The notes beneath the pieces are model-generated. The model was given only the letters and a program-made list of their open reading frames with translations, did not search any database and was not told the DNA's origin. A program made the translations under genes and the position numbers. From NCBI GenBank assembly GCA_018268935.1, contig JAFDVS010000009.1, positions 125,307-189,306 of the forward strand: a stretch of 64,000 nt of DNA, in the 5' to 3' direction. The DNA is from Acidobacteriota bacterium. GTDB taxonomy: Bacteria > Acidobacteriota > Terriglobia > Bryobacterales > Bryobacteraceae. Below, piece after piece: positions 8,939 through 19,645 of the stretch. Numbering within the stretch: position 1 is the first letter of the stretch; each line of letters starts with the position of its first letter.

Positions 8939-9909
8939 TTACCCTCCAGCGAGTGCGATCGCTCCAGGCAGCACCGACTCGAAGGTGGCGTCATGCCCCT
9001 GGATACCGAGTTCCTCGCGAACCAATTCCCAATCGGATTCTACGGCGAAGGAAAGATTGCAGGCAATCCCCTCGGCGCGATACTGCATCACGCCGTCTCT
9101 GTGCGTGAAAGACAGCCGCACCCCTTCTCCTTCGAGTTCGACACTCTCCAACGCAAGCGCGCCCGCGCCCGTGGTGAACTCCACGCCTGCCCGCATGCCC
9201 GTTCCGTGAAGCAGCCATGCGCCCAGGTAGAACGCTTCCACCCCCGGCTTCCCTTTGCCATGCGTGATGCGAATGTGCTGAATGCGGGGCAACGCGGCCA
9301 GCGTGGCCGGTTCATCGAAGGCCGCGGCGATTGCTTCCCGCCATGAGGTGATCGCGGTCCATCCCAGATCGTCAATCACGTGCCCCTGTTCCCGTTGCCG
9401 TGCGATCAATTCCATGGCGGCAAATGCTCGAGGCGCACGCCGCGAGTCCACCACGATCTTGTCCGCCATCCGCAACAGCGGCTCGAAGCCCGCCAGTGCG
9501 AACAGATGCATGCTGCGGCACAGCAGAACCACCGGCAGGTCGGGCGCAATCAGGCTCAAAACGATGCGCGGCAATTCCACCAGGCCGCCTTCGCTTGATC
9601 GCAACTGCACTTGCTCACAACAGATCTGCTGCCGCCGTCCGAAAGGCTTCCAGCACAGTGCCGTCACACGCGAATCCAGTTCCGGATCCGCTCCGTCGCG
9701 AATGCGCAGCACGATGGCGCGGCTCGGGTGTGCGTGCATCACCTCCATCACCATCTCATCCAGAACGCTCGCTTCTTCCTCTTCATCCGCTGCAATCAGC
9801 AACGTCATCGCACAAGCGCGTAACGTGCCGCTGTCGTCCGTCTTCCCGTGCCCGGTCCAAAGCTCGGCGAGTTCCTTCAGGATCAATTCCGGCGTCACTG
9901 CGGCGCTCA

Positions 9910-9910
<1 letters not shown>
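8939..9910 (-). CDS. opcA: Glucose-6-phosphate dehydrogenase assembly protein OpcA
   Basis: 323 residues. OpcA family members are needed for assembly or redox-regulated activity of glucose-6-phosphate dehydrogenase in cyanobacteria and actinobacteria. The central TLLIAADEEEEA segment, the SRAIVLRI strand, the Cys-containing QQICCEQVQL stretch and DLPVVLLCRS correspond to the conserved OpcA core. It sits between zwf and pgl and its ATG shares one base with the zwf stop (TAATG). Position and sequence agree, so the call is firm even though the biochemical role has been studied only in distant phyla. Confidence 0.88.
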
Positions 9911-11427
<1,517 letters not shown>

Positions 11428-11480
11428 GGAATCACCATAGCATGTGAATTGTGACGCGACGTTAGAATAGGGAAGTAAAG

Positions 11481-12062
11481 ATGGCCTCGCAACCAAAGCA
11501 TCTGCTCACCGCGCAGCAGTATCTGGAACTGGAGAAGAATGCCGCGTACAAGAGCGAGTTCTTCTATGGCGAAATGTTCGCCATGTCCGGGGGCTCCATC
11601 AACCATGCTTCGATTGGAGGCAACCTCTACCACACACTCCGCAGACTGCTGCGAGACTCGAAATGTAAGCCCTACAATTCCGATGCACGAATCGTAGTGG
11701 ATCCTCAGGCGCACTACGCCTACCCGGATATCTCCATCGTGTGTGGCGAGATGCAGCAGGCAGGCGAGGCGGGGGATTCCATCGCCAACCCTGTGGTGAT
11801 TTTCGAAGTGCTATCCCCTTCCACGGAGCGGCATGACCGCGGGGCGAAGTTTCGAAGCTATCAAAGCATCCAAAGCCTGCGCGAGTATTTTCTGGTTTCC
11901 CAGGACAACGCACTTGTCGAGAGGTTTGAGCGTACGGACGATGGCAGATGGACCATCTCCTATCACGAGGGCATGAATGCGAGCGTGCAGATTGCCAGCG
12001 CCCCCTGCGAGCTTGCACTGAATGATGTCTACGAAGACATTGTCTTTGCGGCGGATCAATAG
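11481..12062 (+). CDS. Uma2 family (DUF820) putative endonuclease
   Basis: 193 residues. PD-(D/E)XK nuclease-like core: YPDISIVCG at 81-89 and VVIFEVLSPSTERHDRGAK, where Glu109 and the Lys at 123 complete the likely metal site. The N-terminal LTAQQYLELE is typical. A GGGAAG-like ribosome site (agggaag) precedes the ATG. The family is abundant and multi-copy in cyanobacteria, Chloroflexi and Acidobacteria; its DNA target and role are not established, and a defence or mobile-element connection is not shown here. It is convergent with the rhodanese gene, overlapping by 7 bp. Confidence 0.83.
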   Translation: MASQPKHLLTAQQYLELEKNAAYKSEFFYGEMFAMSGGSINHASIGGNLYHTLRRLLRDSKCKPYNSDARIVVDPQAHYAYPDISIVCGEMQQAGEAGDSIANPVVIFEVLSPSTERHDRGAKFRSYQSIQSLREYFLVSQDNALVERFERTDDGRWTISYHEGMNASVQIASAPCELALNDVYEDIVFAADQ

Positions 12063-12400
12063 CGCGGCACGGACCGGTCGATCTCAATACTCCACAAATC
12101 AATCCCACCGCTCATGCTCTGACAATTCTCTACCCCTTGTTGCCGCAGCCAGTTCACCACCGACAAACTGCGCATTCCGTGATGGCAGAACACGACTACT
12201 AACGACTCATCCGCGGCCGCTTCGAGCGACTGCACTCGCGCCGGCACCGTATTCATCGGTACCAGATGCGCGCCCTCGATGCTGCAAATGGCATGCTCGT
12301 GCGGCTCGCGCACGTCGATTAGAACGACGCGCGCGCCGCTGTCCACCAGATCCTTCACTTCTTTCGGTGTGATCTCAAAAGCCAGATTCTGTTCCGCCAC
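12056..12400 (-). CDS. Rhodanese-like domain protein
   Basis: 114 residues, a single rhodanese domain. Cys72 in CHHGMRS is the active-site persulfide-forming cysteine, and LIDVREPHEH and GGIDLWSIE are the usual flanking motifs. It is probably a cytoplasmic sulfur-carrier or thiosulfate sulfurtransferase (GlpE/PspE type). It follows the VOC gene by 20 bp on the same strand, behind the AraC regulator. The C-terminus overlaps the end of the Uma2 gene by 7 bp, tail to tail. Confidence 0.88.
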   Translation of the reverse strand: MAEQNLAFEITPKEVKDLVDSGARVVLIDVREPHEHAICSIEGAHLVPMNTVPARVQSLEAAADESLVVVFCHHGMRSLSVVNWLRQQGVENCQSMSGGIDLWSIEIDRSVPRY

Positions 12401-12420
12401 GAGGCTGATTGTAGCGAGTC

Positions 12421-12795
12421 TCAGTTCGGGCGGGCAAAGATTACCAGGTGGCCTCCCGGTTCAAAGACTCCGATTTCCGTCATCCCGTAAGGGGTCGTTC
12501 GCACAGGAAATGCCACCGCCACGCCATCCAGCTTCTTCACCATCCCTTCGAAATCCTCTACTTCCACAAACAGGCAGCTCTTTGCCGCGCGCGCGTAATC
12601 CGCCAGCATCGGCAGGTCTTCGGCGACACTGGCATGACTCTGCAACATCACTTCGGCATCGCCCTTCTGCAGAATGGCGAAACCCATGGCGTCGCCTTGG
12701 GGAACGGAAACAGTAAGATCGAACCCGGCTTTGCCGGTCCAGAATTGAACGGATTCCTCAATCCGCTCCATCGTGAGTATGGCTGAGACTTTCAT
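12421..12795 (-). CDS. VOC superfamily protein
   Basis: 124 residues. [21 protein letters not shown] and IGVFEPGGHLVIFA, taken as short pieces, match the start and end of a single VOC (glyoxalase/bleomycin-resistance) domain. The usual first His ligand is replaced (ILTM), so metal binding is uncertain. With the ATG at 12795 the gene overlaps the 3' end of the araC-type gene by 38 bp; a second ATG at 12771 would shorten this but would cut the first beta strand, so I keep the longer form. The reaction is unknown. Confidence 0.75.
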   Translation of the reverse strand: MKVSAILTMERIEESVQFWTGKAGFDLTVSVPQGDAMGFAILQKGDAEVMLQSHASVAEDLPMLADYARAAKSCLFVEVEDFEGMVKKLDGVAVAFPVRTTPYGMTEIGVFEPGGHLVIFARPN

Positions 12796-13540
12796 GAACC
12801 GAGTGTAACGGCTCAGCCGCGGAGGAAGATTGTAAAAAACGGACAGGGCTCTCGCCCGTGAACTGGCGAAACTCGTGGATGAAATGCGCCTGGTCGTAGA
12901 AGCCGCAGTCGAGTGCCAAGGCCGTCAAATCGCCGCGCTTTGCTCCACGCAAACGCGAGAGGATATGGCGAAACCGCAGTATGCGCGCCAATTGTTTCGG
13001 CGCCAGTCCCGTGCGCGCCACACACCGCCGGCGAAATTGGCGCTCGCTCACTCCGGCCTGCGAAGCCAGCCAGTCCAGATCCGCCATCCCTCGCCTGCTC
13101 TCCAACTCGGCAATCGCATTCTGCACGGCGTCGGCCTGTGGCGCCGGCAGAATCGCACCGCAGATAGCAATCCGCTCCTGCACCGTCCTGGCGTCATCCA
13201 GCCGCGTCTTTAATAACCGTGCGTCATGAGGATGGATTGCCTGCCACTCCACTGCGGCATCTCGCAATTCATCCGCACCCAGCCCCAACCCCATGCCTCC
13301 CGGACGGAAACGAATCGCGAAGATCTCCGTGCCCGCACTCGCACCCGCGTCCACATACTGCGTCATTGCACCGATTACTTCCAGCCGTGACAGGCCTCCC
13401 TCGCGCGTGTACATCAGGTCCATGCATCCATCGGGATACACGCGATGGGACCCATCCGCCGCCGCACACGATGCCCAAAAACACTCCACGCTTGCAGCGA
13501 GTCGAGGCGGCGGACCGAATTCGCGATACGTGTTGAGCAC
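12758..13540 (-). CDS. AraC family transcriptional regulator
   Basis: 260 residues from a GTG at 13540 ([14 protein letters not shown]). An open frame continues upstream across the divergent coxS gene, but that part is antisense to real coding sequence. The C-terminal double helix-turn-helix is clear: [18 protein letters not shown], then [18 protein letters not shown] and FTGESPVRF. The N-terminal domain ([10 protein letters not shown]...) resembles the DUF6597-type sensor of many AraC proteins. A TAAAAT element lies 7 nt upstream of the GTG, and there is no Shine-Dalgarno site, so the mRNA may be leaderless. The gene diverges from the cox operon over 60 bp and is the natural candidate for its regulator; this is inferred from position only. 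Confidence 0.85.
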   Translation of the reverse strand: MLNTYREFGPPPRLAASVECFWASCAAADGSHRVYPDGCMDLMYTREGGLSRLEVIGAMTQYVDAGASAGTEIFAIRFRPGGMGLGLGADELRDAAVEWQAIHPHDARLLKTRLDDARTVQERIAICGAILPAPQADAVQNAIAELESRRGMADLDWLASQAGVSERQFRRRCVARTGLAPKQLARILRFRHILSRLRGAKRGDLTALALDCGFYDQAHFIHEFRQFTGESPVRFLQSSSAAEPLHSVHESLSHTHDGAD

Positions 13541-13600
13541 TCGATCTATTTTATTCCGGTATGCGATATGATAGCGGCAATTCCGAGGAGCTGCTTTCCT

Positions 13601-14071
13601 ATGAAGAAATCCATCACTGTTACCATCAACGGCACAAAACACACTCATGATGTAGAGCCACGCCTGCTGCTCATCCACTATCTGCGTGAAGTGGTGGGGC
13701 TCACCGGACCGCACATCGGATGCGAGACATCCATTTGCGGAGCCTGCACCGTCAGCGTCGATGGCAAGGCAATCAAGTCTTGCGCGATGTTCGCCGTCCA
13801 GGCCGATGGCCGCGAGATCCTCACCATCGAAGGGCTCTCCGCCGATGGAAAGTTGCACCCCGTGCAGCAGGCCTTCTGGGAGGAACACGGATTGCAGTGT
13901 GGCTACTGCACACCGGGCATGATCATGGCATCGAAGCAATTGATCGAGCGCAATCCATCGCCCACCGAAAGCGAGATCCGTCACGGCCTGGAAGGCAATC
14001 TCTGCCGCTGCACCGGCTATCAGCATATTGTTGCCGCGGTGAAAGCCGCCGCCGCGAAGATGGGAGCGTAA
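13601..14071 (+). CDS. coxS: Molybdenum hydroxylase small subunit, (2Fe-2S) protein (CoxS-like)
   Basis: 156 residues from the ATG at 13601, preceded by a GAGGAG ribosome site 10 bp upstream. Plant-type 2Fe-2S ligands are Cys41, 46, 49 and 61, and the second cluster uses Cys100, 103, 135 and 137 (CGYC and CRCTGY). This is the electron-transfer subunit of the xanthine oxidase/CO dehydrogenase family, passing electrons from the Mo site to FAD. The order S-L-M with overlapping genes is one of the usual arrangements. The substrate is decided by the large subunit and is probably not CO. Confidence 0.93.
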   Translation: MKKSITVTINGTKHTHDVEPRLLLIHYLREVVGLTGPHIGCETSICGACTVSVDGKAIKSCAMFAVQADGREILTIEGLSADGKLHPVQQAFWEEHGLQCGYCTPGMIMASKQLIERNPSPTESEIRHGLEGNLCRCTGYQHIVAAVKAAAAKMGA

Positions 14072-14076
14072 CCGCG

Positions 14077-16407
14077 ATGGCCACCACAATCACCAAGCTC
14101 GATACCCTCGTCGGCCGCAAGATCAAGCGCAAAGAAGATCCGCGCCTCATCACCGGAACCGCCACCTATGTGGACGATATCCAGATGCCCGGCATGTATC
14201 ACGCCTGCATCGTGCGTAGCCCCCATGCCGCGGCGCACATTCGCGGAATCGAAACGAAAGCAGCCCTGGAGCTTCCCGGCGTCGTCGCCGTCTACACCGG
14301 AGCCGATGTGAAAGATGTCGGCCCCGTTCCCTGCGGCGCATCGCTGCCCGGACTGCGCGTGCCGCATCATCACATCCTTGCCCAGGATCGAGTCTATTAC
14401 GTCGGACACCCGGTGGCCGTGGTCGTCGCGCGCGATCGCTACATCGCCCGCGATGCCGTTGATCTGATCGAAGTCGATTTCGATCCCACCGATGCCGTCG
14501 CCGATCCGGAGAAAGCATTAGCCGAAGGCGCCCCCGCTGTACACCCGCAATGGCCAGACAACATCGCCTTCAACTACCACCAGGAAAACGGTGAGGTGGA
14601 CAAGGTCTTCGCCGAAGCCGAAGTGGTGGTGAAGCAGCGCATCACCAGCCAGCGCCTCATCCCCTGTTCCATGGAAACGCGCGGCGTGGTCGCCGATTAC
14701 CGCAGTGGCGAGAAAGCGCTCACCATCTACTCCTCCAGCCAGATTCCACACCTCATGCGATCGCTGGTGGCGGGCATGCTCGGCATACCCGAAAACAAGC
14801 TCCGCGTGGTTGCCCCCGAAGTCGGCGGCGGATTCGGCTGCAAGCTCAACGTCTACGCCGAAGAAGCACTGATGGGCTTCATCGCCATTCGCACTGGAAA
14901 GCCGGTGAAGTGGATCGAGTCGCGGCGCGAACACATGCAGGCCACCATTCACGGCCGCGGCCACGTCGACTACTACGAAATTGCTGCCCGCCGCGATGGC
15001 GTCATCACCGGCATCAAACTGAAACTCATCCAGGATCTCGGCTCCTATCATCAATTGTTGACGCCGGTCATTCCTACACTGAGTGTGCTCATGATGCCCG
15101 GCTTATACCGCTGCAAGACGGTGCGCGCGGACATCGTCGGCGTATTCACCAACTGCGTCCCCACCGACGCCTATCGCGGCGCGGGCAGGCCCGAAGCAAC
15201 CCACGGCATTGAACGCATGGTGGACATCCTCGCCGCCGAATTGAAGATGGATCCCGTCGAGATCCGCCTCAAGAACTTCATCCACAGCGACGAGTTCCCC
15301 TATGCCACCGGAACCGGGCTCATGTACGACAGCGGTGACTATACCAAGCCGCTCAAGACCGCCCTGGAAATGGCGAACTACAACGAACTGCGTGCGGAGC
15401 AAACAAAAGCGAGAGCCGCTGGAAGGTACATGGGCATCGGCCTTTCCACCTACGGAGAGATCTGCGCCATTGGCCCATCGCCGGCCACACCAGCGGGCGG
15501 GTGGGAGAGCGCCACGGTCCGTGTCGAGCCTTCGGGCACAGTCACCGTACTCACCGGGATCAAGCCACAAGGCCAGGGCGAAGAAACCACCTTCAGCCAG
15601 ATCGCCGCGGATGAGCTCGGCGTCGGCTTCGACGACGTGGTTGTGATGCACGGCGATACGTCGGTGGTGCAGTACGGAATCGGAACCTTCGGTTCGCGCG
15701 CTACAGCCATCGGCGGCACCGCGATGTACCTCGCCATCCAGGAACTCAAAACCAAAATCAAACGCTTCGGCGCCATGCTGCTCGACTCCGATGATGTCAG
15801 CTACGCCAACGGGCGCTGCACCTGCAACAAGTCGGGCAAGAGTGTTTCACTCGCGGAAATCGCCGGCGCCGCGCATCGCGCCATGAAGCTCCCCGCCAAT
15901 ACCGAGCCCGGCTTGGTGGCCTCCAACTTCTGGGAGCCGCCCAACTTTACCTTCCCCTTCGGGGCGCACATCGTTGTCACCGAAATCGACAAAGACACCG
16001 GCGCGATTGAAATCCGGCGCTACATCGCCGTGGATGATTGCGGCAAAGTGATCAACCCGCTCATCGTCGCCGGTCAGGTGCAGGGAGGCGTCGTCCAGGG
16101 CTTGGGCCAGGCGCTCTATGAACACGGGATCTACGATGACTCCGGCCAGCTTCTCACCGGCGAGTTCATGGATTACGCCATCCCCAAAGCTTCGATGTCA
16201 CCCAATATCGAAATGGCGAGCACCGAGACCCCTACGCCCGTCAATCCGCTTCGTGTGAAGGGTGTCGGCGAAGCAGCCACCATCGGCTGTTCCCCCGCGG
16301 TGGTGAATTCGGTTGTGGACGCGTTGAGTCCGCTCGGTGTACGCCACCTCGACATGCCGCTGACTTCGGAAAAAATCTGGAAAGTGTTGCAGGGAGGCCG
16401 CGCATGA
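14077..16407 (+). CDS. Molybdenum hydroxylase large subunit, form II CoxL-like
   Basis: 776 residues from the ATG at 14077, 5 bp after coxS. The mature molybdopterin-binding domains are visible: EVGGGFGCK near 248-256, the active-site loop AYRGAGRPE at 365-373, and the late KGVGEA that provides the catalytic glutamate. Genuine form I CO dehydrogenases carry AYRCSFR with the Cu-Mo-bridging cysteine; here the loop is form II, lacking that Cys. Form II enzymes have poorly defined substrates (aldehydes, heteroaromatics or others). It is cytoplasmic and partners with the small and medium subunits on either side. Its end overlaps the next gene as ATGA. Confidence 0.93.
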   Translation: MATTITKLDTLVGRKIKRKEDPRLITGTATYVDDIQMPGMYHACIVRSPHAAAHIRGIETKAALELPGVVAVYTGADVKDVGPVPCGASLPGLRVPHHHILAQDRVYYVGHPVAVVVARDRYIARDAVDLIEVDFDPTDAVADPEKALAEGAPAVHPQWPDNIAFNYHQENGEVDKVFAEAEVVVKQRITSQRLIPCSMETRGVVADYRSGEKALTIYSSSQIPHLMRSLVAGMLGIPENKLRVVAPEVGGGFGCKLNVYAEEALMGFIAIRTGKPVKWIESRREHMQATIHGRGHVDYYEIAARRDGVITGIKLKLIQDLGSYHQLLTPVIPTLSVLMMPGLYRCKTVRADIVGVFTNCVPTDAYRGAGRPEATHGIERMVDILAAELKMDPVEIRLKNFIHSDEFPYATGTGLMYDSGDYTKPLKTALEMANYNELRAEQTKARAAGRYMGIGLSTYGEICAIGPSPATPAGGWESATVRVEPSGTVTVLTGIKPQGQGEETTFSQIAADELGVGFDDVVVMHGDTSVVQYGIGTFGSRATAIGGTAMYLAIQELKTKIKRFGAMLLDSDDVSYANGRCTCNKSGKSVSLAEIAGAAHRAMKLPANTEPGLVASNFWEPPNFTFPFGAHIVVTEIDKDTGAIEIRRYIAVDDCGKVINPLIVAGQVQGGVVQGLGQALYEHGIYDDSGQLLTGEFMDYAIPKASMSPNIEMASTETPTPVNPLRVKGVGEAATIGCSPAVVNSVVDALSPLGVRHLDMPLTSEKIWKVLQGGRA

Positions 16408-17267
16408 TTGCCCAGAACTTTGATTACTTGACGCCCGTCAGTCTGGCCGAGGCCTTCGATCTGCTCAACGACCCCGGCGCGAAAGTGATGGCCGGTGGCA
16501 TGAGCCTCATCCCGATGATGAAGCTCCGCCTCGCCGCGCCCGAAAGGGTCGTCGATCTGCGCCACGTGCCGGGGCTCAACAAAATCCAGCAGGATGGCGC
16601 CATGCTCCGTATCGGCGCCATGACCACGCATCATGAACTCGAATCCACGCCACTGGTGCGCGCGGCCTGCCCGTTGCTCGCCCAGGCCGCCGCGGCGATC
16701 GGCGACGTGCAGGTGCGTAACGTGGGAACCATCGGAGGCAGCATCGCCCATGCCGATCCTTCCGCCGATTACCCCGCGGCGCTGCAGGCGCTCGAGGCCG
16801 AGATTCGCATCGCCCATCGCGGCGGAGAACGTACGGTCTTGGCCAAGGATTTCTTCCAGGACACCTTCACCACTGCCTTGGAGCCGAACGAATTGATCGT
16901 GGAAATTTCCGTGCCTCTCGAAGCGAAATGCACCGGCGCCAGCTATCAGAAGATGCTGCAGCCGGCTTCCGGCTTTGCCATCGTCGGCATCGCTGCCAGG
17001 GTCTCCATGGACGGCGGCAAGGTCAGCATGGTGCGTGTCGGCGTGACGGGGCTCGGTGGATCCAGCTATCGTGCCGCCAATGTCGAGGCTCTGCTCGTTG
17101 GCTCGGAAGGCAGCGCGGCTGATATCGGCAAAGCCGCTGCTGTGGTTGCGGAAGGCATTGATGCCAACAGTGACATCCACGCTTCGGCGGAGTATCGCGC
17201 GCATCTGGCGCGAGTCTACACCGCCCGCGCACTCTCGGCAGCCATCGCAAGGGCTGAAGCGCAGTGA
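16404..17267 (+). CDS. coxM: Molybdenum hydroxylase medium subunit, FAD-binding (CoxM-like)
   Basis: 287 residues. FAD-binding motifs AGGMSLIPMMKLRLA (about 31-45) and TIGGSIAHADPSADYP (about 109-124) are those of the xanthine dehydrogenase subunit M/CoxM family; a C-terminal CO dehydrogenase flavoprotein domain follows. Receives electrons from the 2Fe-2S subunit and passes them to the respiratory chain or another acceptor. It overlaps coxL by four bases (ATGA) and the next gene as GTGA, so all four genes form one translationally coupled unit. Confidence 0.93.
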   Translation: MIAQNFDYLTPVSLAEAFDLLNDPGAKVMAGGMSLIPMMKLRLAAPERVVDLRHVPGLNKIQQDGAMLRIGAMTTHHELESTPLVRAACPLLAQAAAAIGDVQVRNVGTIGGSIAHADPSADYPAALQALEAEIRIAHRGGERTVLAKDFFQDTFTTALEPNELIVEISVPLEAKCTGASYQKMLQPASGFAIVGIAARVSMDGGKVSMVRVGVTGLGGSSYRAANVEALLVGSEGSAADIGKAAAVVAEGIDANSDIHASAEYRAHLARVYTARALSAAIARAEAQ

Positions 17268-17713
17268 AGATTCACGGATCCCATGCCTTGCCCGCCGGCG
17301 CTGCACGCGCTTACAACCTGCTGCAGGATCCGGAAGTGCTCGCGTCCTGCATGCCCGGCTGCGAAAAGTTGGTGAAGGTTGCTGATGGCACGTATGAAAT
17401 GAAGATGAAGATGGTGCTCGCCGCCGTCTCCGGCCAGTTTGATGGGAAGGTGCGCATCACTGACCCCGATCCTCCTCATAGCTTCAAGCTCGTGGTGGAA
17501 GGAACCGGCCGCATCGGCTTCATGAAAGGCGAAGGACTGCTCCGCATCACACCCGGCGGCGAGCAATGCACGGTGCAATACGACGGCGATGTTCATGTCG
17601 GCGGAACCATCGCCGCCGTCGGCCAGCGCCTCATCGACAGCACCTCGAAACTGATGATCAAACGTTTCTTCGACAAGCTCTGCGAGCGGGCCGCTGCCGC
17701 GTCGGCGCCTTGA
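17264..17713 (+). CDS. coxG: CoxG-like SRPBCC family protein
   Basis: 149 residues from a GTG that overlaps the coxM stop. ARAYNLLQDPEVLASCMPGCEKL is read as two pieces (ARAYNLLQDPEVL, ASCMPGCEKL) and marks the CO dehydrogenase subunit G family of START/SRPBCC folds. The last ~30 residues (TIAAVGQRLIDSTSKLMIKRFF) are the usual amphipathic ending. In Oligotropha CoxG recruits the enzyme to the membrane and can bind a lipid-like carrier; here that is an inference. It closes the operon. No terminator hairpin follows within the next 100 bp. Confidence 0.88.
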   Translation: MKIHGSHALPAGAARAYNLLQDPEVLASCMPGCEKLVKVADGTYEMKMKMVLAAVSGQFDGKVRITDPDPPHSFKLVVEGTGRIGFMKGEGLLRITPGGEQCTVQYDGDVHVGGTIAAVGQRLIDSTSKLMIKRFFDKLCERAAAASAP

Positions 17714-18013
17714 AGCAATCACGCACGCTAATGCCTTCCAGTGCGCTATTGTCACTTACCGTGCTGGATTCTCTTTAGCGTCTTCATCGTATTTCGTTGC
17801 ACTTCCTCCTGGAGATCGCGCGTCGGAAGCTGCTCTGGTTCGTCGAACTCTCCCCAATATCCCTTCTACTTCTTGCTGTGCGGTTTTTCGGCCATCTTGC
17901 CGCCGGGCCCGAATGTCGCATACAGCATGGTGCCGATGATCGGCGTCTGTTTGGGCACGGTCAGCGGCGAGGTGTAATGTTACTGATAATCTTTGTGCTA
18001 TTAAAGGAGAACT
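17714..18013. other. 300-bp gene-poor stretch with a possible decayed ORF on the minus strand
   Basis: No convincing gene. On the minus strand, 17975 to 17752 reads as protein-like sequence (PIIGTMLYATFGPGGKMAEK, then KGYWGEFDEPEQLP and LQEEVQRNTMKTLKRIQHGK) interrupted by one in-frame TAG near 17868, which could be the remnant of a small gene; I do not recognise it. It also contains a near-palindrome GCCGATGATCGGC at 17933-17945 and the left copy of a 16-bp repeat. The GGAG ribosome site for the next gene lies at its right end. Confidence 0.3.
17934..17949 (+). repeat. 16-bp direct repeat, left copy
   Basis: CGATGATCGGCGTCTG occurs here and again at 19730-19745 in the same orientation. The two copies bracket the orphan gene at 18014. 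Longer homology beyond the 16 bases was not found in either direction. It could be an insertion footprint or a chance repeat of a coding motif (minus strand QTPII in both). Confidence 0.5.
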
Positions 18014-19645
18014 ATGCAACTGCGCAAAGCGTTATTCGTCGCATTTGTAGCCACGGCGTTGCAATACGCACTCCCCGCAGAGACTGATGCAGAGATCGCT
18101 AGCCTTAAGGCGCGGCTCGACGCTCAGCAACGAGAACTCGACCAAGTGCGACAACAAGTCGACAAGCAACTGCAACAACAGCTTGAAGCCATAAACCGCC
18201 GTTTCGACGATGCGGCGGCTTCTATGAACAAACTCCTGGCGCTGGTAGGTATCTTCGGCGCCCTCAGCAGTGCGTTTGCCTTCACGACTTGGTTCAAAGG
18301 GCGAAGTGACTACCTCACTGAACGCAAAGGACAGGAAGCTCTGGTCAATCAGCAAGTCAGACTCGGCGACGAACTCATGGGGCGATCTAAGGAACTCGTA
18401 GACCACCAAATCGAGAGTATCGCTAACCTCCGCAATGTGATCAGTCTCGTCGCCGAAAGTTTCAGTCTACAAGTCAAGCGGGAAAAAGGCCTTGAGGAAT
18501 TTACTGAACTTGCTGCCGACCTCAATGAGCACTACAAAGCCTCCTACGCCAGGGCACGAGACGGAATCCTTTCATTGAACGTCACCAGAATGGGTTGGAC
18601 AACCTTAACAATGGCCCAATACCGCATCGCTGCGCGCGCAAGAGCGGAATTTCGAGCCATTCCAGAACGATACCTGAGGCGCGAACAAGAAGAGCGACCG
18701 CTTGAGTTCGCTTCGGTTTGCCAGCGTATTGGGACTAGCGCCTTTTACGCTAACGACATCGAATACGCACAAGAACTTCTAGATCGGGCTTGGAATACAT
18801 ACAAAACTTTCGAAGATAGCAAAGGCACATTCCCCGAAGACTATCGACTCCCTCGAGCAACGACGGCGTTCTTTCTCGGGCTAATCGCGAAGAGTTGGAT
18901 AGGCGAAGGACAAGAACTCGCCAAAGCGCTGAACGAGGCACGCAAGTGGATCGGTGCGGCACAAGATCTGATCAACGGCGACAAAGAGCGCGCGAGGACA
19001 GAATTCCAAATCCCAGTGACACATGCGGAAGTCCTATCGTACATTGAAAGCACGCGAAACGATGCGCGACAAGTTCTCGGTGATATAGGCATCTACGACA
19101 AGAATGCTATCATCACCCGTCTTGAGCGAGTCGCGACTCGGGACGACAACCAGCAACGACTGCTGGCGCGTGCTTATTTAATACGCGGTAATGTTGAACA
19201 AGCCGTCGGCCGCGACCCCAAGGACTACTACGACCGGGCTCGCCAACACGACCCTGAATATGCGTACACAACGCTGGCCCTTGCGTCCGCAACAAAGGAA
19301 ACTGAGGAGAGGCGTGTGCTGTTTACCGCCGGGCTTGACGCACTTAAACCACTCTTGGACAAACCAGAGGTCACTGCAATGGCGCTTGCGCTCGCTTGGG
19401 CGACCATCGCCACTCACGAACTGAACAGGACTGCCGAACGCGATAAGTACCTTCAGCGACTTCAAAATATCCAAGCAACAGGATCCATCAATGCTGGCGA
19501 CCGACAACCGCTCTTTTTTAACCCGCTCAGCAAGAATCTGTGCCGTCTGAACGAACTGCTGGAGAGTATTTCAGAATATGTGACAAAAGTTGAGAAGGAA
19601 GCGACGCGGCATAGCGAGCAAGAGAACAGGAGGCTGGAGGAGTGA
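18014..19645 (+). CDS. Uncharacterised membrane-anchored coiled-coil/helical-repeat protein
   Basis: 543 residues, not recognised. A signal-like N-terminus (to about 22) is followed by a heptad-rich coiled coil (about 26-70, many Gln and Arg), a hydrophobic segment (NKLLALVGIFGALSSAFAF, about 72-92) and a long soluble region rich in paired helices; the last ~300 residues have alternating Ala-, Glu- and Arg-rich helices resembling degenerate TPRs. The expected topology is one anchor with a large soluble domain. A strong AAAGGAG site 5 bp before the ATG supports expression. GC content is lower than in the neighbours (50-55% in lines I counted, versus over 60%), and it lies between two gene-poor stretches. 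Possible horizontal origin; function unknown. Confidence 0.7.
   Translation: MQLRKALFVAFVATALQYALPAETDAEIASLKARLDAQQRELDQVRQQVDKQLQQQLEAINRRFDDAAASMNKLLALVGIFGALSSAFAFTTWFKGRSDYLTERKGQEALVNQQVRLGDELMGRSKELVDHQIESIANLRNVISLVAESFSLQVKREKGLEEFTELAADLNEHYKASYARARDGILSLNVTRMGWTTLTMAQYRIAARARAEFRAIPERYLRREQEERPLEFASVCQRIGTSAFYANDIEYAQELLDRAWNTYKTFEDSKGTFPEDYRLPRATTAFFLGLIAKSWIGEGQELAKALNEARKWIGAAQDLINGDKERARTEFQIPVTHAEVLSYIESTRNDARQVLGDIGIYDKNAIITRLERVATRDDNQQRLLARAYLIRGNVEQAVGRDPKDYYDRARQHDPEYAYTTLALASATKETEERRVLFTAGLDALKPLLDKPEVTAMALALAWATIATHELNRTAERDKYLQRLQNIQATGSINAGDRQPLFFNPLSKNLCRLNELLESISEYVTKVEKEATRHSEQENRRLEE

Noticed and set aside
11440..11480. A promoter for the Uma2 gene (TAGAAT at 11463)
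   Set aside because: No matching -35 and a poor position relative to the ribosome site; evidence too weak.
13541..14089. An N-terminal extension of the AraC regulator upstream of 13540
   Set aside because: It lies opposite the coxS gene, which has all eight cluster cysteines, and the extension has no family similarity.
14077..16407. Classical CO dehydrogenase activity for the large subunit
   Set aside because: The active-site loop is AYRGAGR (form II), not AYRCSFR; the Cu-binding cysteine is missing.
17933..17945. GCCGATGATCGGC as a REP-like or operator palindrome
   Set aside because: It is short, and the second copy of the repeat at 19730 lacks the left half of the palindrome.
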